Source of the DNA: Paracoccaceae bacterium
GTDB lineage: Bacteria; Pseudomonadota; Alphaproteobacteria; Rhodobacterales; Rhodobacteraceae
Assembly: GCA_009922885.1 (NCBI GenBank)
Contig: RFUP01000170.1
Coordinates: 1 to 5,639 of the forward strand
Length of the DNA: 5,639 nucleotides
Direction of reading: 5' to 3'
Positions within the stretch are counted from its first letter, which is position 1, and each line of letters opens with the position of its first letter. The notes beneath the pieces were generated by a model that was not told the origin of the DNA, ran no database searches, and saw only the letters and a list, made by a program, of their open reading frames with translations. The position numbers and the translations under genes are program-made. Shown piece after piece: positions 1 to 5,639 of the stretch.

Positions 1-320
1 ACGTCCGAGCCTGCATTCAGCACAATCACCCCCACCTCGCCGCGATAGTCACTGTCGATCGTGCCGGGGCTATTGGGCAGGGTGATGCCATGTTTCAGCG
101 CCAACCCCGAGCGCGGGCGCACCTGCACTTCCCAGCCTTCGGGGATTTCCATGATCAGCCCCGTCGGCACCAAGGCGCGCGCGCCCGGCGCGATCACCAC
201 CGAGGCGCGATCCTTGAAATTCGCACGCAGATCCGCGCCCGCCGCGCCTGAGGTGGCATAGGCAGGCATCCCCAATCCTTGGTCCGCGCCCTCTGCCCAA
301 GCTATCCGGATCGTCACCAT
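1..320 (-). CDS. dut: dUTP diphosphatase (dUTPase), 3' end cut off by window edge
   Basis: Homotrimeric dUTPase hydrolyses dUTP to dUMP and pyrophosphate in the cytoplasm, keeping uracil out of DNA and supplying dUMP for thymidylate synthesis. About 106 codons are visible. Motif I (AGADLRA, residues 27-33), motif II (RPRSGLALKHGI, 68-79) and motif III (GTIDSDYRGEV, 86-96, with the catalytic Asp region and the uracil-binding hairpin) are all intact. Motifs IV and V lie beyond the left edge. The protein begins MVTIRIAWAEGAD if the ATG at 320 is used. An in-frame ATG at 326 would add Met-Ala. Neither has a strong Shine-Dalgarno; the purine-rich AAAGAGAAAG just upstream must serve. It lies 70 bp downstream of coaBC on the same strand and is probably co-transcribed. 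Function is secure; only the exact start is uncertain. Confidence 0.95.
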   Translation of the reverse strand, partial: MVTIRIAWAEGADQGLGMPAYATSGAAGADLRANFKDRASVVIAPGARALVPTGLIMEIPEGWEVQVRPRSGLALKHGITLPNSPGTIDSDYRGEVGVIVLNAGSD

Positions 321-330
321 CGCCATTCTT

Positions 331-359
331 TCTCTTTTTCAAATATCCCCGCCGGAGGC
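331..359 (-). repeat. Rhodobacterales-type intergenic motif between coaBC and dut
   Basis: Read on the minus strand, the coaBC-dut gap contains GCCTCCGGCGGGGATATTTG followed by a purine-rich tail (AAAAAGAGA). A GCCTCCGGCGGGG-TATTTG-purine pattern is one I recall seeing repeatedly between genes in Rhodobacteraceae; only this single copy is present here, so repetition cannot be shown from the window. GCC/GGC around TCC could form a very small hairpin. The purine tail sits where the dut ribosome binding site should be. It may be a dispersed extragenic repeat, a processing or terminator-like element, or a translation-initiation leader. Confidence 0.45.
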
Positions 360-390
360 ATCCGCCGCGTTTCGCTCGTGACCGCGCGGA

Positions 391-1581
391 TCAAAGCGCC
401 GCCGCGATCCGTGCGGCCAAGCGCTCCGCCACGGCATCTTTGCCCATACGCGGCCAATCTTCGGCTCCGGCCTCGGTGATCAGCGTCACCGCGTTTTCGG
501 AGCCGCCCATGATACCCGTCTCCGGGCGCACGTCATTGGCCACGATCCAGTCGCAGCCCTTCCGCCCGCGTTTGGCAGTGGCATAGGCTACCACGTCATT
601 GGTTTCTGCCGCAAAACCCACCACGAGTTTCGGGCGGCCTTGGGCCAGTTGCGAAACCGTGGCCAGGATATCGGGGTTTTCGGTGAAACTGAGCGTGGGC
701 AGTGTGCCGCCGTCTTTCTTCATCTTCGCCTTCGAGGCGTTTTCCACGCGCCAATCCGCGACGGCGGCGGCCATCACGGCGGCATCGGCGGGCAGCGCGG
801 TTTGCACCGCGCCGAGCATTTCGGCAGCCGTTTCCACTTTCACCACCTGCACGCCCGAGGGGGAGGGCACGGTTGCGGGGCCTGTGACGAACACCACTTC
901 GGCACCGAGGGCGGCGAGCGCTTTGGCGATGGCCGTGCCTTGCGCGCCGGACGACCGGTTGGCGATGTAGCGGACGGGATCGATGGGTTCATGCGTCGGG
1001 CCGGACGTCACAATGATGCGTTTGCCTTTCAAAGGCCCGTCGGAAAGCATTGCTTCGGCCCGTGCCACGATCTCGGCGGGTTCGGACATCCGGCCCGGCC
1101 CGTATTCGCCGCAGGCCATATCGCCCGCGTTAGGCCCGATGATCGCCACGCCATCTTTCTGCAGGGTGGCCAGATTACGTTGGGTTGCGGGATGTTCCCA
1201 CATCCGCACGTTCATCGCAGGTGCGATGAGCACGCGTTTATCGGTGGCGAGGAGGAGTGTGGAGGCCAGATCATCGGCCGCGCCCGTGGCCATTTTCGAC
1301 ATGAGGTCGGCGGTCGCAGGGGCCACGACCACCAGATCGGCAGAACGCGAAAGCTGGATATGGCCGATCTCGACTTCCTTCGTCAGATCGAAAAGCGCGG
1401 TATGGGCTTCTTCTCCGGCCAAGGTGCCAAGCGTGAGGGGCGTGACGAATTCCGCGCCTGCGCGGGTCAGGACGGGCGTGACGGCGGCGCCTGCCGCTTT
1501 GAAAAGCCGCACGAGTTCGGGCGTCTTGAAGGCTGCGATGCCGCCGCCGACGATCAAGAGAATGCGTTTTCCTGCCAGCAT
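391..1581 (-). CDS. coaBC: Bifunctional phosphopantothenoylcysteine decarboxylase / phosphopantothenate-cysteine ligase
   Basis: CoaBC (Dfp) carries out two consecutive steps of coenzyme A synthesis: CTP-dependent joining of cysteine to 4'-phosphopantothenate (CoaB, C-terminal) and FMN-dependent decarboxylation to 4'-phosphopantetheine (CoaC, N-terminal). The 396 residues match the usual length of about 400. The CoaC half shows the flavin-binding GGGIAAFK (12-19), the catalytic His in GHIQ (H74), the PAMNVRMW signature (121-128) and the active-site Cys in GDMACGEYG (C157). The CoaB half starts near residue 186 and shows TSGPTHEPIDPVRYIANRSSG (192-212, with N208) and the KAKMKK lysine cluster (284-289). 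The start at 1581 (MLAGKRILL) is chosen because GGAGG lies five bases upstream at 1587-1591; an in-frame ATG at 1593 overlaps that site and is less likely. A weak promoter-like pair (TTGCGC at 1630-1635, TAGTCT at 1607-1612, 17 bp apart) lies in the upstream gap, so a promoter separate from the rpoH2 unit is possible. Confidence 0.97.
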   Translation of the reverse strand: MLAGKRILLIVGGGIAAFKTPELVRLFKAAGAAVTPVLTRAGAEFVTPLTLGTLAGEEAHTALFDLTKEVEIGHIQLSRSADLVVVAPATADLMSKMATGAADDLASTLLLATDKRVLIAPAMNVRMWEHPATQRNLATLQKDGVAIIGPNAGDMACGEYGPGRMSEPAEIVARAEAMLSDGPLKGKRIIVTSGPTHEPIDPVRYIANRSSGAQGTAIAKALAALGAEVVFVTGPATVPSPSGVQVVKVETAAEMLGAVQTALPADAAVMAAAVADWRVENASKAKMKKDGGTLPTLSFTENPDILATVSQLAQGRPKLVVGFAAETNDVVAYATAKRGRKGCDWIVANDVRPETGIMGGSENAVTLITEAGAEDWPRMGKDAVAERLAARIAAAL

Positions 1582-1586
1582 TGCGG

Positions 1587-1591
1587 CCTCC
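1587..1591 (-). promoter_or_regulatory. Shine-Dalgarno of coaBC
   Basis: GGAGG on the minus strand, with a five-base spacer (CCGCA) before the ATG at 1581. It fixes the coaBC start. It overlaps the alternative in-frame ATG at 1593, and so argues against the longer versions of the protein. Confidence 0.75.
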
Positions 1592-1649
1592 ATCCGGGTC
1601 GGGGCGAGACTAGGCCGCTGTCTGCCTGCGCGCAAGTCGTGCCAAGGGC

Positions 1650-2432
1650 TTACTGGAAGGCTTTGCAGGGATCTTCGCGCGGGGCGGGGGCGGCGTCGAG
1701 CACGGCATCGAAGGTGCCGAAGATGGCACCGGCTTCGGATTGCCCCAACGCGAACACCGGGAGCCCGGGCTCGGCCACCAAGAGCGCGGCAGGGGCGGCG
1801 TGGTCGCGGCGGGCATGGCCATTTCCGGTAATGACCACCACGGGGCCTCCGGTTTCCAGCACCGCTTGGCGTGCAGAGCGGGCGAGTGCGGCATCGCGGA
1901 GGCGTTGAACCTCGACCATCGGGGCGAGCATATCGGGCGGCAACGCATTACAATGCGCCACGCTTTGTTCTTCCTCGGCGCGCATCTGGAGGTCGGCATC
2001 GAAGGGGAGATCAAGACCAAACAAGGCGGCTTCTGCCCCGAAGGTGGCCACCACGCCTTTTGTCATCGCTGCGCGCGCGGCTGCACGCGGCACCGCCGCA
2101 CCGTAGAGTTTCGCGCCTGAAGCCGCGGAGAAGATCGGCGCATAAAACGCGAATTCCGGCCAGCCGCTTTCGGCCCAATGTGTGGCTTCTGCGAGGGCTG
2201 CGGCATCGGTGAAGGGCACGCTCGACGCAGCTTTCGCCATCTCTGGCGTCAACATTTCAAAAACCAGTGCACGGGGCTTGAGCGCTGCAACCCATTCGGC
2301 TTGCGTGGCATGGTGGGCGGGGTTGTCGTGGATTTCTCCGATGAACACGACCTTCGCCGCACGCGCCTGATCAAGGGGAGCGGCGAAAGCGGGCGCGGAA
2401 ATCAGGGACAAAAGGACGCAAAGAATTCGCAT
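1650..2432 (-). CDS. Secreted ChaN-like (haem-binding uptake / Tiki-superfamily) protein
   Basis: A 260-residue protein with a clear Sec signal peptide (MRILCVLLSLISAPAFA, probable cleavage after residue 17 before APLDQ), so a periplasmic location is expected. C5 lies inside the hydrophobic stretch and is not a lipobox cysteine, so a lipoprotein is unlikely. The mature part begins with VVFIGEIHDNPAHHATQ (28-44), the hallmark of the ChaN/DUF399 family. A C-terminal GNGHARRDHAAP (203-214) is its usual partner motif. ChaN of Campylobacter jejuni is a haem-binding protein linked to iron uptake. The wider superfamily (Tiki, TraB, EreA) shares the GExH motif and includes hydrolases, so an enzymatic role remains possible. 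The start overlaps the rpoH2 stop as TAATG, and there is no good Shine-Dalgarno of its own (GAGGTG lies about 15 bases away), which suggests translational coupling. It is therefore expected to be produced with RpoHII. The specific substrate cannot be read from sequence. Confidence 0.85.
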   Translation of the reverse strand: MRILCVLLSLISAPAFAAPLDQARAAKVVFIGEIHDNPAHHATQAEWVAALKPRALVFEMLTPEMAKAASSVPFTDAAALAEATHWAESGWPEFAFYAPIFSAASGAKLYGAAVPRAAARAAMTKGVVATFGAEAALFGLDLPFDADLQMRAEEEQSVAHCNALPPDMLAPMVEVQRLRDAALARSARQAVLETGGPVVVITGNGHARRDHAAPAALLVAEPGLPVFALGQSEAGAIFGTFDAVLDAAPAPREDPCKAFQ

Positions 2433-3307
2433 TACAAGAAGGAATGCACCTCTTTGCGGGAACCTTCCAGTGCTTTCCGCATTTTCTGGAAAGCGGCGGC
2501 TTCCAATTGGCGAACCCGTTCCTTCGAAAGGCCCAATTCGTCGCCCAAGGATTCGAGCGTGCGGGCCTCGTCGCGGAGTTTGCGTTCGATCACGATGAAG
2601 CGTTCGCGTTCGTTGAGGGAAGCGAGCGCCTCGGCCAGCCAACCGCGCAACTGTTCGCGGTCATGCTTTTCCTCGACGAGCTCAAACCCAAGCGCGCCTT
2701 CATCCTCAAGGGTATCCATCCATTCGCGGCCGTCTTCATCGGTGCTTTGGGTGGCGTTGAGGCTGAAATCGGAGCCGGAGAGGCGGCCATCCATCATCTC
2801 GACATCGGCAATCGGCACGCCGATTTCCATCGCGATCATCTGGTTGAGTTGCGCGCGGTCAAGTTCTTCGCCCCGCGACAGAGCCTCGCGTTCGAGCTTG
2901 GCTTGCACGCGGCGCATATTGAAGAAGAGGGATTTCTGGCTGGAGGTGGAGCCGGTGCGCACCAAGGACCAGTTCCGCATCACGTAATCCTGGATGGAAG
3001 CCTTGATCCACCAGACGGCATAGGTGGAGAAGCGCACACCGCGATCGGGGTCGAACTTGTCGGCGGCTTTCATCAGGCCGAGGCCCGCTTCCTGAATGAG
3101 ATCGTTCATCGGCGCGCCGTAGCGGCGGAACTTCGACGCCATCGAAACGGCAAGCCGCATGTAAGCCGTGATGAGGCGGTGAAGCGCCTGTTCGTCGCGA
3201 TGATCACGCCACGCATAGGCCAGCTTCAATTCGGTTTCCGCGTCCAGTAATTCGGCCTTCATCGCTTTTTTCGCGATCTGAAGATCGTTAGATCCGTCCA
3301 GTGCCAT
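2432..3307 (-). CDS. rpoH2: RNA polymerase sigma factor RpoH, group II (RpoHII, photooxidative/heat stress)
   Basis: Sigma-32 family factor of 291 residues that directs RNA polymerase to stress promoters. Region 2 runs from about 45 to 115, with LITAYMRLAVSMASKFRRYG, the core-binding segment NDLIQEAGLGLMKAADKFDP (68-87) and the -10-recognising FSTYAVWWIKASIQDYVMRNWSLVR (93-117). The RpoH box follows as QKSLFFNMR (124-132). Region 4.2 lies near 230-278, with LESLGDELGLSKERVRQLEAAAFQKMRKAL. The N terminus (MALDGSNDLQIAKKAMKAELLDAE) and the YGAPMNDLIQEA and RTGSTSSQKSLFF variants match RpoHII of R. sphaeroides rather than the classical RpoHI (YRGYGLP, LGTTSGQKKLFF). RpoHII acts below RpoE in the singlet-oxygen response there. 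The start at 3307 follows a G-rich run and fits homologues; longer frames upstream run through the promoter and into divergent cobP. The stop overlaps the next gene's ATG. Confidence 0.95.
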   Translation of the reverse strand: MALDGSNDLQIAKKAMKAELLDAETELKLAYAWRDHRDEQALHRLITAYMRLAVSMASKFRRYGAPMNDLIQEAGLGLMKAADKFDPDRGVRFSTYAVWWIKASIQDYVMRNWSLVRTGSTSSQKSLFFNMRRVQAKLEREALSRGEELDRAQLNQMIAMEIGVPIADVEMMDGRLSGSDFSLNATQSTDEDGREWMDTLEDEGALGFELVEEKHDREQLRGWLAEALASLNERERFIVIERKLRDEARTLESLGDELGLSKERVRQLEAAAFQKMRKALEGSRKEVHSFL

Positions 3308-3376
3308 CTCAACCCCCCAGGCTTTGATGAACTGCCGATGTGAGCGTCGGCTAGCCCTTGCATTCCCTTTGTCAAC

Positions 3377-3405
3377 GTTTACGCAAGGCATATGGTTCCG
3401 GATCA
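3377..3405 (-). promoter_or_regulatory. Predicted RpoE-type (ECF sigma) promoter for rpoH2
   Basis: On the minus strand TGATCC (3405-3400) is followed after exactly 18 bases by TAAAC (3381-3377). The R. sphaeroides RpoE consensus, as I know it, is TGATCC-N18-TAAGA or close variants; the -35 box is perfect and the -10 box starts TAA. Transcription would begin near 3370, leaving a leader of about 63 bases before the rpoH2 ATG. RpoHII is a direct RpoE target in R. sphaeroides, so position and gene agree. The -35 box lies inside codons 3-5 of divergent cobP. A separate TTGACA at 3375-3370 has only a poor -10 partner. Confidence 0.7.
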
Positions 3406-3934
3406 AAAAAACATTACGCCAAAATGTATCTTGGTTTTGGGGGGCGCGGCTTCGGGGAAATCCGAATGGGCCGAAGCGCTGACCATGCGCCTGTCGGAGC
3501 GGCGGCTCTATGTGGCGACGGCGGAAGCATGGGATGACGAGATGCGCGAGAAGCTGCGCCTGCACCGCGCACGGCGCGATGCAAGCTGGCGGACCTTGGA
3601 AGCACCTCTGGACGTGGCGGGGGCCTTGGCGGATGCCGGCCCCGGCGAGGCGGTGCTTCTCGATTGCGCGACCATGTGGCTCACGAATGTGATCTTGGGC
3701 GAGCATGATCTCGCTGCTGCGGAAGCGGAATTGCTTCAGGGATTACGTGCCTGCCGCGCGCCCGTGGTGATCGTGTCGAACGAGATCGGCATGGGCGTGG
3801 TGCCAGACAACGCGCTTTCCCGGCGATTTCGGGAGGCGCAAGGGCGGTTGAACCAGCGCTTGGCAGGCGAGGCCACGCAAGTGGTGACCGTGATGGCGGG
3901 ATTGCCCTTGGCGCTGAAAGGCCCCCTGCCCTGA
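3392..3934 (+). CDS. cobP: Bifunctional adenosylcobinamide kinase / adenosylcobinamide-phosphate guanylyltransferase
   Basis: CobP (CobU in enteric bacteria) phosphorylates adenosylcobinamide and then transfers GMP to give adenosylcobinamide-GDP, the activated corrinoid used for nucleotide-loop assembly in late cobalamin synthesis and in salvage. The 180 residues match the family length. Visible motifs are the P-loop GGAASGKS (17-24), ATAEAWDDEMREKL (42-55), a conserved His in RLHRARR (H58, equivalent to the guanylylated histidine), LLDCATMWLTN (89-99) and VSNEIGMGVVPDN (128-140), then RRFREAQGRLNQRLA. The only ATG gives about 11 poorly conserved residues before the core beginning near ILVLGG; the ribosome site (AAGG, 3385-3388) is weak. 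That N-terminal stretch overlaps the divergent rpoH2 promoter. No other cobalamin synthesis gene is certain in the window, though a CobC-like phosphatase lies two genes downstream. Confidence 0.95.
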   Translation: MVPDQKNITPKCILVLGGAASGKSEWAEALTMRLSERRLYVATAEAWDDEMREKLRLHRARRDASWRTLEAPLDVAGALADAGPGEAVLLDCATMWLTNVILGEHDLAAAEAELLQGLRACRAPVVIVSNEIGMGVVPDNALSRRFREAQGRLNQRLAGEATQVVTVMAGLPLALKGPLP

Positions 3935-3945
3935 CGTTTGGTCAG
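3931..3945 (+). other. Small hairpin over the cobP stop codon
   Basis: CTGAC and GTCAG form a perfect five-base stem around GTTTG, spanning the TGA stop of cobP (3932-3934). No T-run follows, so it is not a convincing intrinsic terminator. It may only slightly affect read-through or message stability, or be chance. Confidence 0.25.
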
Positions 3946-3957
3946 ATGCATTCTCTC

Positions 3958-3986
3958 TTGGCAGAGGCGCGCGGCCTTCGCATGTT
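3958..3986 (+). promoter_or_regulatory. Possible weak promoter ahead of the DUF2855 gene
   Basis: TTGGCA (3958-3963) matches the housekeeping -35 box at five of six positions and is followed after 17 bases by CATGTT (3981-3986), three of six for the -10 box. Transcription would begin only about 13 bases before the ATG at 4006. The 71 bp gap after cobP leaves room for a promoter, but co-transcription with cobP is equally possible. Confidence 0.25.
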
Positions 3987-4005
3987 CGGGTAAGGGAGAG
4001 ACAAG

Positions 4006-5076
4006 ATGCAGCAATTGATCGTTCAGAAGGCCGATATCCGTGCGATGCGGAGCGTCGAAGGAGAAGTGCCCGAGTTGGCCGAAGGGGAAGCGCGGCTTGC
4101 CATCGAGCATTTTTCGCTCACCACGAATAACGTGACCTATGCGGCGACGGGCGAGGTTCTGAAATATTGGCAGTTCTTTCCGGCACCCGAGGCGGACTCG
4201 GGGATCGTGCCCGTTTGGGGCACGGCGCGGGTGGTAGAAAGCCGCGCTGAACTCGGCGAAGGCACGCGGCTTTATGGGTATTTCCCGATGGCCGAGGGTT
4301 TGGTGATCCGCCCCAAACCGATTGCGCCGGGGATCTATGCCTGCACCCAGCCCCATCGGGCGGGGTTGGCTGCGGTTTACAACACTTACACTGTGGTGCC
4401 GGAAGCGCCCGCGCGCGAGGAGCATTTGCGCGCGCTGTTGCAGCCGCTCTTGGCCACGTCTTGGCTCTTGGCGGATTGGCTTTCGGATAATCGCTGGTTC
4501 GGGGCGGAAACGATCATTATCGGCAGTGCCTCGTCAAAAACCGGGTTGGGGCTGTGCAAGTTTCTGGCGGAGTTTGAAGCGCGACCCTTCCGGATCGTGG
4601 GGCTGACCTCGGAGCGCAATCGCGCCTTCGTGGAAGCGGCGGGCGGCTGCGATCAGGTGATGAGCTACGACGAGATTGCCGCGCTTCCCGTGGTGCCCTC
4701 GGTTTACGTGGATATGGCGGGGAATGCCGAGGTGAAGCGAGTTTTGCACACGCATCTGGGCGATGCTTTGAAGCATTCGGCGGCAGTGGGCACCTCGCAT
4801 TGGGAGGCCTTCCGCCCGCCAAGCGATCTGCCGGGGCCAAAGCCGCAGTTCTTCTTTGCGCCCGCCCAAGTGGCCAAACGGCGCGAGGAATGGGGGCCGG
4901 GTGTGGTGGAGCGCGAAATCACCAAAGGCTGGAAACGACTGGCGAGCACGGCGGATGCTTGGCTGGATATTGCGGTGCATGACGGGCTATCCGCCGCGCT
5001 ACCTGTTTGGCAACGCTTGGCGGATGGCCAAGCCAGCCCGCGCGAAGGCCATATCATTCGGTTGGAGGGGAAATGA
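4006..5076 (+). CDS. DUF2855 family protein, MDR/quinone-oxidoreductase-like
   Basis: A 356-residue cytoplasmic protein that I recognise as DUF2855, a family without an assigned reaction. The N-terminal half resembles the GroES-like domain of medium-chain dehydrogenase/reductases: LAIEHFSLTTNNVTYAATGE (31-50), FPAPEADSGIVPVWGTARVVES (58-79) and a GTRLYGYFP turn (86-94). A nucleotide-binding-like second domain follows, with IIIGSASSKTGLGLCKFLAEF (about 170-190) and IVGLTSERNRAFVEAAGGCDQVMSYDE. The catalytic zinc ligands of alcohol dehydrogenases are not evident, so it would be a zinc-independent member if it is a reductase at all. No signal peptide or membrane segment is seen. GGGAG at 3994-3998, seven bases from the ATG, supports the start. 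Its last four bases overlap the start of the phosphatase gene, so the two are probably translated together. Substrate and physiological role are unknown. Confidence 0.85.
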   Translation: MQQLIVQKADIRAMRSVEGEVPELAEGEARLAIEHFSLTTNNVTYAATGEVLKYWQFFPAPEADSGIVPVWGTARVVESRAELGEGTRLYGYFPMAEGLVIRPKPIAPGIYACTQPHRAGLAAVYNTYTVVPEAPAREEHLRALLQPLLATSWLLADWLSDNRWFGAETIIIGSASSKTGLGLCKFLAEFEARPFRIVGLTSERNRAFVEAAGGCDQVMSYDEIAALPVVPSVYVDMAGNAEVKRVLHTHLGDALKHSAAVGTSHWEAFRPPSDLPGPKPQFFFAPAQVAKRREEWGPGVVEREITKGWKRLASTADAWLDIAVHDGLSAALPVWQRLADGQASPREGHIIRLEGK

Positions 5077-5639
5077 GCCGTTTCTTCTGGGTCCGCCATG
5101 GGCCAACGCATGCCAAAGGCATGGTGGGCTGGACTGATCTTCCGGCGGACCTGTCGGACACCGCGCAAATTGGCTGGCTGGATCGGGAATTGCCGCGCGA
5201 GGCTTTGGTGGTGTCATCGGATCTGGTGCGGGCTTCGGCCACGGCGGATGCAATCCAAAGCGAGCGGCAGCGCTTGGAGCATGACGCGGCGCTGCGGGAA
5301 ATCCATTTCGGTGACTGGGAGATGAAGCACTGGAAGGAGATCGAGGATCAGGAGCGTTTGCAGGCCTATTGGGATCAACCGGGCGAGGTTTCTCCGCCGA
5401 ACGGCGAAAGCTGGAACGCGGTTTCCTTGCGGGTCTCACAGGCGGTGGACGGGCTGATCGCGGCCTATCCGGGGCGGGATATTGTGGCGGTGGCGCATTT
5501 CGGGGTGATCCTGACGCAGGTGCAACGCGCCTTGGGGATCACGGGCTACGAGGCGTTCTCGCACAAGATCGACAACCTCTCTCTGACGGAATTGCACAAG
5601 ACATCAGCAGGTTGGCAGGCGGTGCGGATCAACATGCGC
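5073..5639 (+). CDS. Histidine phosphatase family protein (phosphoglycerate-mutase-like, CobC-like), 3' end cut off
   Basis: At least 189 residues, open to the right edge with no stop seen; from typical family size it is probably within a few codons of its end. The N-terminal phosphohistidine motif is VRHGPTH (R8, H9, G10), followed by SSDLVRASATADAI (48-61, conserved R53), LREIHFGDWE (74-83, conserved E76), PPNGESW (108-114) and the second catalytic histidine in VAHFG (H142). These are the residues of a working branch-2H phosphatase. FGDWE and NGES resemble alpha-ribazole phosphatases (CobC), and cobP lies two genes upstream, so cobalamin salvage is possible; other phosphomonoesters cannot be excluded. 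The second motif reads AHFGVIL rather than the commoner HGGxxR. The start is set by GGAGG at 5064-5068 and by the ATGA overlap with the DUF2855 gene, indicating translational coupling. Confidence 0.9.
   Translation, partial: MSRFFWVRHGPTHAKGMVGWTDLPADLSDTAQIGWLDRELPREALVVSSDLVRASATADAIQSERQRLEHDAALREIHFGDWEMKHWKEIEDQERLQAYWDQPGEVSPPNGESWNAVSLRVSQAVDGLIAAYPGRDIVAVAHFGVILTQVQRALGITGYEAFSHKIDNLSLTELHKTSAGWQAVRINMR

Noticed and set aside
1632..1644. Sigma-54-like TGGCAC...TTGC on the minus strand upstream of coaBC
   Set aside because: The GG and GC elements are about 10 bases apart rather than the required 12, so it does not fit a -24/-12 promoter.
640..1908. Long open frame on the plus strand (about 422 codons) opposite coaBC and the ChaN-like gene
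   Set aside because: It is antisense to two well-conserved genes, its translation is Gly/His/Arg-rich with no recognisable domain, and such frames are common opposite GC-rich genes.
2444..3250. Plus-strand open frame opposite rpoH2
   Set aside because: Shadow of the highly conserved sigma factor reading; no family features and no credible start signal.
3348..3375. TTGACA-containing housekeeping promoter for rpoH2
   Set aside because: The -35 box is perfect, but the hexamers at the right distance (TAGCCG or AGCCGA) are poor -10 boxes; the RpoE-type promoter just upstream is much better supported.
3308..3706. N-terminally extended version of RpoH
   Set aside because: The longer frame runs back through the promoter region and the divergent cobP gene; homologues start at MALDG, matching the ATG at 3307.
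3931..3960. Rho-independent terminator after cobP
   Set aside because: The stem is only five base pairs and no T-run follows it.
3736..4425. Minus-strand open frame across cobP, the gap and the DUF2855 gene
   Set aside because: It crosses two real genes on the opposite strand and has no recognisable protein motif.

Overview
This is a GC-rich window with dense gene packing. Its protein sequences and gene order point to an alphaproteobacterium of the Rhodobacteraceae (Rhodobacter/Roseobacter relatives). The clearest markers are a group-II RpoH sigma factor of the kind studied in Rhodobacter sphaeroides, a CobP-type cobalamin enzyme beside it, and an intergenic motif (CCTCCGGCGGGGATATTTG) that I associate with Rhodobacterales genomes. 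No mobile element, tRNA, rRNA, CRISPR array or phage gene is visible. It reads as a conserved chromosomal housekeeping and stress region.

Left half (about 1-3307, all minus strand, transcribed right to left): rpoH2 (RpoHII sigma factor), a secreted ChaN-like protein whose start codon overlaps the rpoH2 stop (TAATG), coaBC (two steps of coenzyme A synthesis) and dut (dUTPase, running off the left edge). The gaps are 68 bp between the ChaN-like gene and coaBC and 70 bp between coaBC and dut. The coaBC-dut gap carries the repeat-like motif.

Right half (about 3392-5639, all plus strand): cobP/cobU (adenosylcobinamide kinase/guanylyltransferase), a DUF2855 protein that looks like a zinc-less MDR/quinone-oxidoreductase fold, and a histidine-phosphatase (RHG) protein that overlaps it by four bases (ATGA) and runs off the right edge. 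Its RHG phosphatase fold and the nearby cobP allow a role in cobalamin salvage (alpha-ribazole phosphate dephosphorylation), but this is not proven.

The two halves diverge from an 84 bp intergenic region. The best regulatory signal in the window is here: TGATCC-N18-TAAAC reads toward rpoH2 and closely fits the RpoE (ECF sigma) promoter that drives the singlet-oxygen response in R. sphaeroides. Its -35 box lies inside the first codons of the divergent cobP. The layout therefore suggests a photooxidative-stress module (RpoE to RpoHII plus ChaN-like protein) next to cofactor metabolism (CoA, cobalamin) and nucleotide-pool hygiene (dUTPase). I did not find a convincing novel system. The unexplained pieces most worth following are the RpoHII-ChaN coupling and the DUF2855-phosphatase pair.
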